This document shows positions 44,008 to 51,301 of a stretch of DNA of 64,000 nucleotides, piece after piece. The position numbers and the translations under genes are program-made. The first letter of the stretch is position 1. Each line of letters begins with the position of its first letter. Location: the NCBI GenBank assembly GCA_937880755.1, contig CALGRX010000017.1:124001-188000 (forward strand), read 5' to 3'. This DNA comes from an uncultured Clostridia bacterium. GTDB taxonomy: Bacteria > Bacillota > Clostridia > Christensenellales > UBA3700. The notes beneath the pieces were generated by a model, which was given only the letters and a program-made list of their open reading frames with translations, ran no database searches and was not told the origin of the DNA.

Positions 44008-45507
44008 ATGTCTATCAATGCCGTATATCAACCAATATCAATCGACTACGAAAAGAGCTGTCAACCCAAGCAAATACTGTTGGGTTGCAATATGGATACG
44101 TCGTCCAAGGGCGGAGTATCCAAAGTGTTTTTTGTCAAAAGTAGCGCGCATATAACCAAGGTCGTCCCAATGACGGGGCAGGTCAAAATAAGCGGCTTCG
44201 TCAACATTAAGGTGGTATATCTCAATACCGACAAACAATGCGAAAGCTTTGACTATATCACCGATTTCGTCGAGGATATCGGCTGTGAGGCTTTGACCGA
44301 AGATATGCAAGTGCGCGTCAGTGCAAAGGTCGTGGACAGCGAATACCAAATAGGCGGCGACCAAATAAAAATTCAAGTGGTAGTCGAACTTCGCCCTATA
44401 TTCGTGGAGAGCCAAACTCAACAATACGTAGTAAGTGCCGAAGGAGCGCTAATCAAGGATAGCCAATCGTGCAACCAAACTTTCGTAGACTACGTAGATA
44501 GAGAGATTGAGGTTGTAGAAGAGTACGACAGCGGAATGAACGTAGAAAAGATACTCTTTTTCGACGTGACCGCATGCGTAGACGACGTATCTACTGCAGG
44601 CGATATAGTGTCAGTCAAAGGTAGAACCGACGTAGAAATTATATATCTTGCCGAAGGCAAAATAATCGAAAAGGCTATGGAACTTCCTTTTGAAGAAGAG
44701 TGGCGCGAAAAGACGAGCGACTTGGTTGCCAAGGTGCAAGCCTCTGTCAAAAACAGTAAGCTGGTGTTGCAAGGAACCGAGGACAGTGCCGTGATGAGAG
44801 TAGAAGCTCTATGCAAACTTGGCGGTGTGATGATGAGTGAAAACTGTCTGGAAACGGTAGAAGATATGTTCTGCCCCCAAGAGGAACTAGACTGCAAATA
44901 CTCGGTATGCGAGTACGACCGTCAAGCTCAACCGTTGCATTGCCATATAGAGGTAACGGGTAGCGAGACTATCGACGACATCTCGGCAGACGTCAAACAA
45001 GTGCTTGCGGCACACGCAGTAAATTGCAGTATTGCCGACGTCAGCGGTAAGGACGAGATGATGATAAGCGGAATGGCGGAAGTGGCGATAGTTTATCTGG
45101 ACGAAAACGACGAGGTTGACTGCAAAAACATTGAGATACCTTTCGTAGAAAAGTGCCAATACGGTTTAGGAAACGACAAACTCACGGAATGCAATCCTTA
45201 CGTCAAAGACGTAACCGTCAAAGTCAAGAGGGATAGAGAGTTTGAGGTAAATCTCGATATCGACGTGGCTATGGATATTGCCGAGAGGACGGTGGTCAAG
45301 GGTATATCCGAAGTGGTAGAAGGCGAAGCTCGCCAAGTGGATAGAGTGGCGATAAGCATTTACACGCCTAAGCAAGGCGAATCTTTGTGGGACGTTGCCA
45401 AACAACTTGCCGTCAGCGACAAAGAAATAATCGCTCAAAACCCGGGAGTTGGTGACGTAATGACGGGGGCGGAAAAATTGGTGGTTTACAGAGAACTCAA
45501 AGTATGA
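44008..45507 (+). CDS. SPOCS (DUF3794) and LysM domain protein, spore-coat type
   Basis: 499 residues from the ATG following GAGG with a 5-nt spacer. At least three SPOCS/DUF3794 units (about 30-150, 165-280 and 300-425), each with the repeating pattern VKISGxVNIKVVYL and a VELRP-like strand, then a C-terminal LysM (about 447-495; YTPKQGESLWDVAKQL...KLVVYREL). These occur in Clostridia in proteins associated with the spore coat or cortex, where LysM binds peptidoglycan. No signal peptide, as expected for proteins deposited from the mother cell. The ispE promoter lies inside its 3' end. Confidence 0.88.
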   Translation: MSINAVYQPISIDYEKSCQPKQILLGCNMDTSSKGGVSKVFFVKSSAHITKVVPMTGQVKISGFVNIKVVYLNTDKQCESFDYITDFVEDIGCEALTEDMQVRVSAKVVDSEYQIGGDQIKIQVVVELRPIFVESQTQQYVVSAEGALIKDSQSCNQTFVDYVDREIEVVEEYDSGMNVEKILFFDVTACVDDVSTAGDIVSVKGRTDVEIIYLAEGKIIEKAMELPFEEEWREKTSDLVAKVQASVKNSKLVLQGTEDSAVMRVEALCKLGGVMMSENCLETVEDMFCPQEELDCKYSVCEYDRQAQPLHCHIEVTGSETIDDISADVKQVLAAHAVNCSIADVSGKDEMMISGMAEVAIVYLDENDEVDCKNIEIPFVEKCQYGLGNDKLTECNPYVKDVTVKVKRDREFEVNLDIDVAMDIAERTVVKGISEVVEGEARQVDRVAISIYTPKQGESLWDVAKQLAVSDKEIIAQNPGVGDVMTGAEKLVVYRELKV

Positions 45508-45513
45508 TATAAT
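45485..45513 (+). promoter_or_regulatory. Promoter of ispE (leaderless layout)
   Basis: TTTACA (45485-45490), 17-nt spacer, extended -10 TGaTATAAT (hexamer 45508-45513), six nt to ATG 45520. The -35 lies within the preceding coding region. No Shine-Dalgarno site, and IspE homologues start just where this ATG does. Confidence 0.75.
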
Positions 45514-45519
45514 ATCCGT

Positions 45520-46344
45520 ATGGATACTATCAAAATCAAAGTATTTGCCAAAGTAAATCTTGCTCTTGACGTCAAGGGCAGTTATCCCGACGGCTATCAT
45601 AGGCTTGATATGCTGATGGCTTCCGTCGATATGTACGACACCTTGTGCCTGACTGTAAGCGACCAAAACCTTGTGACTATGGACGGCGTAATCGTGGGAG
45701 AAGAGAATACCGCCGTGAGAGCGTTGGAGAGCCTAACCAAAGCCTATGGCGTGCACATGAGGGTGGATATTCTCAAGGATATTCCTCTCAATGCGGGGTT
45801 AGGCGGTTCTTCCGCCGATGCCGCAGGCGTGTTTGTCGGGGCGTCTAAGCTGTTTGGCATAGATATTGCCAAGACGTACGGACTTGCCCAAAAGATTGGC
45901 AGTGACGTGCCGTATATGATGAGGGGCGGTTTTTGCCGAGTTAGCGGAAGGGGAGAAATCGTCGAGCCTATAGATATGGATGATATGAACTTGGTGATTT
46001 TGCAAGCCGAGTACGGCGCACCTACCGCCAAGGTATACGAGGAGTACGATAAGCGTACAATACCGCCTAGCGACGTAGACCAAGCTATTGCGAACATAAG
46101 GTCGACGGGTAGAGGGTTTTTTAACAAACTACAAGACGCGGCTATTAGGCTTTGCCCGTCTATAGAATATTCTATAGGTGCACTCAAACTCTATACCGAT
46201 AGAGCCTTTATGACGGGCAGCGGCAGCGCGGTAGTCGGCGTCTTTGACGACGAAATGCAAGCTAGATGGTGCGAACTCAACTTTGGAGGCTATCTTTGCG
46301 CCAAGGCTCTCAAAACCAAAAAAGTCGGCTACGAAATCCTCTAA
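45520..46344 (+). CDS. ispE: 4-diphosphocytidyl-2-C-methyl-D-erythritol kinase
   Basis: 274 residues, GHMP kinase fold. N-terminal KVFAKVNLALDVKG with the catalytic-site Lys, GYHRLDMLMASVD, the ATP-binding GHMP motif PLNAGLGGSSADAAG, and the C-terminal MTGSGSAVVGVF motif. It phosphorylates CDP-methylerythritol in the DXP (MEP) pathway of isoprenoid precursor synthesis, in the cytosol. Length is normal (~280). The pathway is typical of Clostridia. Confidence 0.95.
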   Translation: MDTIKIKVFAKVNLALDVKGSYPDGYHRLDMLMASVDMYDTLCLTVSDQNLVTMDGVIVGEENTAVRALESLTKAYGVHMRVDILKDIPLNAGLGGSSADAAGVFVGASKLFGIDIAKTYGLAQKIGSDVPYMMRGGFCRVSGRGEIVEPIDMDDMNLVILQAEYGAPTAKVYEEYDKRTIPPSDVDQAIANIRSTGRGFFNKLQDAAIRLCPSIEYSIGALKLYTDRAFMTGSGSAVVGVFDDEMQARWCELNFGGYLCAKALKTKKVGYEIL

Positions 46345-46347
46345 AAA

Positions 46348-46361
46348 TCGATACGTATCGA
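46348..46361. repeat. Palindrome TCGATACGTATCGA (copy 3)
   Basis: Perfect 14-bp palindrome starting 3 nt after the ispE stop, flanked by A runs on both sides. Because the right flank is A-rich rather than T-rich, it would not end + strand transcription; a conventional terminator follows at 46391. Confidence 0.6.
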
Positions 46362-46390
46362 CAAAAATCAAAATTATGTTACAAAAATAG

Positions 46391-46417
46391 AATACGCCTT
46401 AGTTGGCGTATTTTTTT
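46391..46417 (+). terminator. Terminator of ispE
   Basis: AATACGCC (46391-46398) / GGCGTATT (46405-46412), 6-nt loop, followed by T's. Confidence 0.85.
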
Positions 46418-46432
46418 GTGTGGCGTTATAAT
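46403..46432 (+). promoter_or_regulatory. Possible vegetative-type promoter of spoIIR
   Basis: TTGGCG (46403-46408), 18-nt spacer, TATAAT (46427-46432). The -35 overlaps the preceding terminator. A sigma-F site would be expected for spoIIR, but I could not identify one convincingly. Confidence 0.35.
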
Positions 46433-46471
46433 TTATTCAGCGCGGTCAATACTTCTCATCGAGAGGTGAGT

Positions 46472-47002
46472 ATGAAAAAATTGATCACGTGTTTAGTTTT
46501 GGTTGCCGTGGTGATAACGGCGGTCGTGGCTTGTTCGGCGGATAGAGAAACGCAAAGAGCCGATTATCTAAGGATACATATTCGTGCCGACAGCAACGAT
46601 GATATTGACCAAGCAATTAAGTATAGAGTCAAAGACGATATAGTGGAATATCTTACGCCGTTATTAGCGGGAGTCTGCGACAAAAAAGAAGCGATGAGCA
46701 TAGTTGCTAACAATCTAGACGGCATCAAAAAAGTCGCGGACGCGTCTTTGCTAAGTCAAGGTGCGCATTACGTTAGTAGAGTAAAGTTGACGGAAGAAGC
46801 CTTCCCGACGCGCGCCTATGGGGAGTTGACTCTAGAGAGCGGAGTGTACGACGCCTTGATAGTGGAACTCGGCTCCGGTAAGGGTGACAATTGGTGGTGC
46901 GTCGTTTTCCCGCCATTGTGTTTCGTTGCGGGTAGCGGAAAGCCTCAATACAAATCGCTCGTTGTCGACGGGATAAAAAAACTCAAAGGTTGGTTAAGTT
47001 AG
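46472..47002 (+). CDS. spoIIR: Stage II sporulation protein R
   Basis: 176 residues from the ATG following GAGAGGTGAG. An N-terminal export segment (ITCLVLVAVVITAVVAC) is followed by the family signature YLRIHIRADSNDDIDQAIKYRVKD and, near the end, the DNWWCVVFPPLCF segment. SpoIIR is made in the forespore, is exported to the intermembrane space and triggers SpoIIGA to activate pro-sigma-E in the mother cell. The Val-Val-Ala-Cys at 21-24 is lipobox-like, but lipidation is unproven. Immediately followed by sleB. Confidence 0.92.
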   Translation: MKKLITCLVLVAVVITAVVACSADRETQRADYLRIHIRADSNDDIDQAIKYRVKDDIVEYLTPLLAGVCDKKEAMSIVANNLDGIKKVADASLLSQGAHYVSRVKLTEEAFPTRAYGELTLESGVYDALIVELGSGKGDNWWCVVFPPLCFVAGSGKPQYKSLVVDGIKKLKGWLS

Positions 47003-47701
47003 GTGAAAAATCAAGTAATGGTGATGAGAATAGTAAGCATAGTCTTACTAGTCGTGGTGGTAGTTATGGCGGCGCTTCTATGTCGCAGCTTTGAGGGTGA
47101 AGAGGTAGATACTTTTGCACTCAAACAAGGCTCGAGCGGACAACAAGTGCGTCAAATTCAGTCCAAGTTGTCGGCTTGGGGTTACTATAGTGGCGAAGTG
47201 GACGGAATTTACGGTTCTAAGACCACCGAAGCAGTCAAAAATTTTCAACGAGTCAACGGATTGAAGGTCGACGGAATAGTGGGAGAGGAGACGGCGACAA
47301 AGATTGGCATTGCGCTTACGCAATCGTCGTCTACCAACAGTAGTTACAATTCTCAAGACGTGTATCTGCTCGCAAAATGCGTATATGCCGAGTCGAGAGG
47401 CGAGCCTTATACGGGGCAAGTTGCCGTAGCCGCCGTGGTGCTAAATAGAGTGCGTAGCAGTAGCTTCCCCAACACTATTGCGGGAGTAATTTATCAACCG
47501 TACGCCTTTACGGCGGTGGCTGACGGTCAAATCAATCTCGAGCCTAACCAAACGGCTTACAATGCGGTGCGAGACGCGATGAACGGTTGGGACCCGACCA
47601 ACGGTTGTCTGTACTATTTCAATCCGGCAACGGCAACGTCGTCTTGGATATGGACCAGAGAGGTCAAATTGACGATAGGCAAACACAGGTTTGCGGTATA
47701 G
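47003..47701 (+). CDS. sleB: Spore cortex-lytic enzyme SleB
   Basis: 232 residues counting from a GTG directly abutting the spoIIR TAG; ATG at 47018, 11 nt after TAGGTGA, is an alternative start. Signal/membrane segment (about 8-28), a PG_binding_1 domain (about 40-100, GSSGQQVRQIQSKLSAWGYY...DGIVGEET) and a C-terminal Hydrolase_2/SleB catalytic domain (CVYAESRGEPYTGQVAVAAV with the catalytic Glu, ending WTREVKLTIGKHRF). SleB is a lytic transglycosylase stored in spores that degrades cortex at germination; it needs YpeB, encoded next. Confidence 0.92.
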   Translation: MKNQVMVMRIVSIVLLVVVVVMAALLCRSFEGEEVDTFALKQGSSGQQVRQIQSKLSAWGYYSGEVDGIYGSKTTEAVKNFQRVNGLKVDGIVGEETATKIGIALTQSSSTNSSYNSQDVYLLAKCVYAESRGEPYTGQVAVAAVVLNRVRSSSFPNTIAGVIYQPYAFTAVADGQINLEPNQTAYNAVRDAMNGWDPTNGCLYYFNPATATSSWIWTREVKLTIGKHRFAV

Positions 47702-47708
47702 GTGGTAT

Positions 47709-49073
47709 ATGGAAAGAGACGAAAAAGGTAGAATAATAATCAACAAGCCCGTGATGATAGCAATAATAACCGCAAGCGTGATTTTGATAGCCACGATTGC
47801 AACGCTGTCGGTATTTTTGGGCTTGTCAAACAGCCAAAATCAAAAGTGGTTAAAGCAGTCCAACGGGCAATATCAGCAGGCATACTACGATTTGGTGGAC
47901 GAGTTTTTGACCATAGAAACCAACCTCTCCAAATTGAGAGTCGTTGGTTCGGAGGGGTTGCAACAACAACTCTTGCTAGACACGGCGATGTCGGCGCAGT
48001 CGGCAGTGTGCGACCTAACGACGATATCTTCGTCGGAACAAGACCTAAGCGAATTGATAAAATACTGCAATCAAGTGGGCGACTATTGTCAATACGCTTT
48101 CAAAAAGATATGCAACGGCTCAACCCTTAGCGACCAAGAGCAAGCTACGCTCGGACAGTTGTACGATATGACTTACAGTATATCCAAGGGGCTTACGTCC
48201 ATCAGCGCTTCGCTTTCGTCAAAGGGCGACTTCGTGTTGGGACTAGGCAAGGTCAACGACGGCTTTTCCGATATGTTGCTGCAATTCAACAACGGCTCCT
48301 TCAAATATCCGTCACTCATCTACGACGGAGCGTTTAGCGATTCGCTGGTGGACAAAACGCCTAAGATGATCGTCGGTGACGATATAGATCCCAACCAAGC
48401 AAGGGCGTATATAGTCAAAGCGCTTAGCGGATATGAATTGTCCGACTATACCTTCGCCTACCAAAACGACAACAAGTTTTCGACGTATTTCTACGACTTC
48501 AAGACCAAGTCGGGCGAGACAGGCACGATAGAGATTGCCAAGCAAGGCGGTATGACGATAATGTGGAATATCAATTCTGCCGTAGACAATCCCGTTATGT
48601 CCAAAGAGCAGGGCGTCAAAGTAGCGGAAAAGTATTGCCAAGATATCGGGCTAGACAATATGCAAGCGGTATGGGCGTGCGTTAGCAACAGTATGCTGTA
48701 CGTCAATATGTGTTGGCAAAAGGACGGCGTCATCTGCTATCCCGATATGGTCAAAATCAAAGTGTCGCTAGAGAGTGGCAAGGTGGTGGGCTACGAAGCT
48801 CTCAACTATTGCTACAATCACGATGAAGAGCGCACGATAGAGGAGGCGGGCGTGTCTATGGCGACGGTGCAAGGATACGACTATCGCAGTCTGCAAGTGC
48901 AAAGCATAAGACTTGCGCTGATACCTACCGACGGTGGGGGAGAAAAGTTGACCTACGAAGTGTACGGCAAGCTCGACAAGTTTGACTTTTACGTTTATCT
49001 CGACGCTTTGGACGGCAAGCAAATCAAAATTTTGCAGGTTATCGACAGCGACGAGGGTGAATTGTTGATGTGA
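47709..49073 (+). CDS. ypeB: Germination protein YpeB
   Basis: 454 residues from ATG 47709 (AGGTGG upstream); a longer frame would overlap sleB and lacks a ribosome site. One N-terminal membrane helix (about 14-40), a helical domain rich in Gln/Ser/Leu (about 50-230), and PepSY-type repeats in the C-terminal half (about 265-320 and 325-395, e.g. ARAYIVKALSGYELSDYTF, SKEQGVKVAEKYCQDIG). YpeB holds and stabilises SleB in the spore; the pair is almost always adjacent, as here. Confidence 0.9.
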   Translation: MERDEKGRIIINKPVMIAIITASVILIATIATLSVFLGLSNSQNQKWLKQSNGQYQQAYYDLVDEFLTIETNLSKLRVVGSEGLQQQLLLDTAMSAQSAVCDLTTISSSEQDLSELIKYCNQVGDYCQYAFKKICNGSTLSDQEQATLGQLYDMTYSISKGLTSISASLSSKGDFVLGLGKVNDGFSDMLLQFNNGSFKYPSLIYDGAFSDSLVDKTPKMIVGDDIDPNQARAYIVKALSGYELSDYTFAYQNDNKFSTYFYDFKTKSGETGTIEIAKQGGMTIMWNINSAVDNPVMSKEQGVKVAEKYCQDIGLDNMQAVWACVSNSMLYVNMCWQKDGVICYPDMVKIKVSLESGKVVGYEALNYCYNHDEERTIEEAGVSMATVQGYDYRSLQVQSIRLALIPTDGGGEKLTYEVYGKLDKFDFYVYLDALDGKQIKILQVIDSDEGELLM

Positions 49074-49076
49074 GTG

Positions 49077-49105
49077 TATACGGCAAGCGAAAAGCTTGCC
49101 GTATA
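49077..49105. terminator. Hairpin after ypeB
   Basis: TATACGGCAAGC (49077-49088) and GCTTGCCGTATA (49094-49105), a perfect 12-bp stem with a 5-nt loop starting 3 nt after the ypeB stop. No T run follows, so it may act with Rho or as a 3' mRNA-stabilising hairpin. Confidence 0.6.
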
Positions 49106-49176
49106 TTGAGATTTAATCGCGAAAAAAAGGCATTTTTTATACTTTGCAAAAATATATTTTTACAAGACGAAAACCC

Positions 49177-49205
49177 TTGATATATTTATTCAAAGATGCT
49201 ACAAT
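49177..49205 (+). promoter_or_regulatory. Promoter of prs
   Basis: TTGATA (49177-49182), 17-nt spacer, TACAAT (49200-49205), giving a ~145-nt leader that contains a 42-codon ORF. Confidence 0.6.
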
Positions 49206-49232
49206 ATAACCATAAAAAGTCTCAGAGGATTT

Positions 49233-49361
49233 ATGATTTCTTACGGCGACAGCGTCAATATTCATTTATCTAAGACAAGCGAATACGTTTGTCAGTCTTT
49301 TGTTTTGCAACCTTTTTTTGATACTACAACTAAGTTAAATATATTACGGAGGCACAAATGA
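49233..49361 (+). CDS. 42-codon upstream ORF overlapping the prs start
   Basis: ATG 49233, preceded by AGAGGA, runs 42 codons (MISYGDSVNIHLSKT...) to a TGA that overlaps the prs ATG (AAATGA). It contains PFFDTTTK, reflecting a short direct repeat (ACCTTTTTTTGA) shared with the first codons of prs. It could be a regulatory leader peptide coupling translation into prs, or chance. I recognise no family. Confidence 0.35.
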   Translation: MISYGDSVNIHLSKTSEYVCQSFVLQPFFDTTTKLNILRRHK

Positions 49362-50560
49362 AACCTTTTTTTGAGTCAGTTTTTAACTTTGACAAAGAGG
49401 TATCCAACATGGCTATTATTGCGCTGGACGGCGCAAAAGAATTGGGGGCGAAGGTTGACTATTATCTAGTCAACCTCTACAACAACGATATCAAAAAGTA
49501 TCACAAAAACGTCCCTGAAAAAAAGACCTTCTTGCTCAACAACGTATGTCCTAGATTTACTACGGGCGACGGCAAGGGTATGATCAACGATACCGTAAGA
49601 GGTAAAGATTTGTTTATTCTCGTCGACGTGGGCAATTATTCTAAGACCTACAATATGTTTGGAGTGCTCAACAGAATGTCTCCGGACGACTATTACGCCG
49701 ACCTCAAACGTATCATATCGGCAGCGGGCGGTAAGGCAAAGTCTATGACGGTAGTTATGCCAAGCCTTTACGGTGGCAGACAACATAGAAGGAACGCAAG
49801 AGAATCTCTCGATTGCGCTCAAATGCTCAGAGAATTGGAGACGATGGGCGTCAGCGGAGTCATCACTTTCGACGCGCACGACCCTCGCGTTCAAAACGCT
49901 GTTCCTCTCATGGGCTTTGACAACTTCCTTCCTACCTATCAGATTCTCAAAGCTTTGCTCAAGGCTTATCCCGAGGTCAATATCGACAAAAACAACTTTA
50001 TGGTTGTCAGCCCCGACGAAGGCGCAATGGGAAGAAACATTTACTACGCTTCGGTTTTGGGTATAGATTTAGGTATGTTCTACAAGCGTCGTGACACCTC
50101 TACGGTAGTCAACGGACGCAACCCTATCATAGCGCACGAATATATAGGTAACGACGTAAGAGATAAGGATATCTTCGTAGCAGACGATATCATCGCAACG
50201 GGTGACAGTATGCTCAAACTTTGTACAGAACTCAAAGAGAGAGGTTGTGGCAAGATATTCCTTACGGCAACCTACGCGCTGTTTACCGAAGGCGTAGAAA
50301 AGTTTGAAAAGGCGTACAAGGACGGTTTGTTTACCGCCGTCCTCAGCACCAACCTCACCTACACGCCTGACGAAGTCAAGTCTAGGCCTTGGTTCGTACA
50401 AGCAGATTTGTCCAAGTTTATGGCGTACATAATTGCTGCCGTTGACCAAAACAAATCTTTGTCGACCTTGCTTGACCCACATGACAAAATCAAAGAACTT
50501 ATCGAGAAGTTCAATCAAAATAAACCACAACAACTTACTTTTGACGTGGACGAGGAGTAA
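49358..50560 (+). CDS. prs: Ribose-phosphate pyrophosphokinase, long divergent type
   Basis: 400 residues, compared with ~315 in the classical enzyme. CGGAGG lies 5 nt before ATG. The nucleotide-loop equivalent is SLYGGRQHRRNARES, the ribose-5-phosphate/PRPP loop VADDIIATGDSM is canonical, and FDAHDPRVQNAVP stands where classical enzymes have DxHxxQIQGFF. This is the ~390-residue form of PRPP synthetase seen in Clostridia. It makes PRPP from ATP and ribose 5-phosphate for nucleotide, His and Trp synthesis. Extra length lies mainly at both termini and between the loops. Confidence 0.85.
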   Translation: MKPFFESVFNFDKEVSNMAIIALDGAKELGAKVDYYLVNLYNNDIKKYHKNVPEKKTFLLNNVCPRFTTGDGKGMINDTVRGKDLFILVDVGNYSKTYNMFGVLNRMSPDDYYADLKRIISAAGGKAKSMTVVMPSLYGGRQHRRNARESLDCAQMLRELETMGVSGVITFDAHDPRVQNAVPLMGFDNFLPTYQILKALLKAYPEVNIDKNNFMVVSPDEGAMGRNIYYASVLGIDLGMFYKRRDTSTVVNGRNPIIAHEYIGNDVRDKDIFVADDIIATGDSMLKLCTELKERGCGKIFLTATYALFTEGVEKFEKAYKDGLFTAVLSTNLTYTPDEVKSRPWFVQADLSKFMAYIIAAVDQNKSLSTLLDPHDKIKELIEKFNQNKPQQLTFDVDEE

Positions 50561-50562
50561 TT

Positions 50563-51219
50563 ATGAAAATTCAATGGTTGGGACACTCTTGTTTCAAGCT
50601 CGAGGAATCGACGGGAACGACTGTTGTAGCAGACCCGTACGACCCGAAAAAGGTAGGCATTGACCTACCGAAAATCAAAGCAGACGTGGTGACGATATCG
50701 CACAATCACGCAGACCACAACTGTACCGACAATATTGAGGAGGGATATATCAAACTCAATCAGGTGGGACTGTGGGAAGTCAACGGAGTAGAAGTTGTGT
50801 CTTTGCAGAGCTATCACGACGAGACCGACGGCAACAAAAGAGGAGAAAACTTTATCTTCAAATACCGTATGGACGGAGTAGACCTCTGCCATATGGGTGA
50901 CATAGGTGAGCCTAGCAATCCTATATTGGGCGAGTCTATCGGCTCGGTCAACGTATTGATGATACCGGTTGGCGGTACTTATACCATCAACGCCGAACAA
51001 GCCAAAGAATACGTAGATTTTCTTATGCCTGACGTAGTGATACCTATGCATTTTAAGACGCCGAGTAGCGAGATAGACGTCGACAAGATTGACGATTTTC
51101 TCGATTTGTTTGAAGAAGAGCAACTCATCAAGGTGGACGGAGATACCTTTGAGTTCGACAGAGAATTTTTTGACGGCGAAAGCACCAGAGTTATAGTTTT
51201 TAACGAGAATAAGTTTTAA
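50563..51219 (+). CDS. Metallo-beta-lactamase-fold hydrolase (UPF0173-like)
   Basis: 218 residues. MKIQWLGHSCFKLE start, HNHADHN metal motif (His47, His49, Asp51, His52), GDIGEPS with a further metal Asp, and a late MHFKTP His. These are the elements of the small UPF0173 metal-dependent hydrolases; substrate unknown. Its ATG follows the prs stop by 2 nt, with GAGGAG inside the prs end as ribosome site, so both are one transcription unit. Confidence 0.88.
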   Translation: MKIQWLGHSCFKLEESTGTTVVADPYDPKKVGIDLPKIKADVVTISHNHADHNCTDNIEEGYIKLNQVGLWEVNGVEVVSLQSYHDETDGNKRGENFIFKYRMDGVDLCHMGDIGEPSNPILGESIGSVNVLMIPVGGTYTINAEQAKEYVDFLMPDVVIPMHFKTPSSEIDVDKIDDFLDLFEEEQLIKVDGDTFEFDREFFDGESTRVIVFNENKF

Positions 51220-51249
51220 TTTTTACCATTTATTTTAACGTATTAGACG

Positions 51250-51274
51250 CTATGAGCCTCGACGAGGCTCATAG
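51250..51274. promoter_or_regulatory. Perfect 11-bp hairpin in the rho leader
   Basis: CTATGAGCCTC (51250-51260) and GAGGCTCATAG (51264-51274) with a GAC loop, starting 30 nt after the previous stop and 28 nt before rho. It lacks a T run. It could be the 3' hairpin of the prs unit or a leader element of rho. Confidence 0.5.
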
Positions 51275-51301
51275 GAGTCATTATATTATTAGGAGGTTTT
51301 T

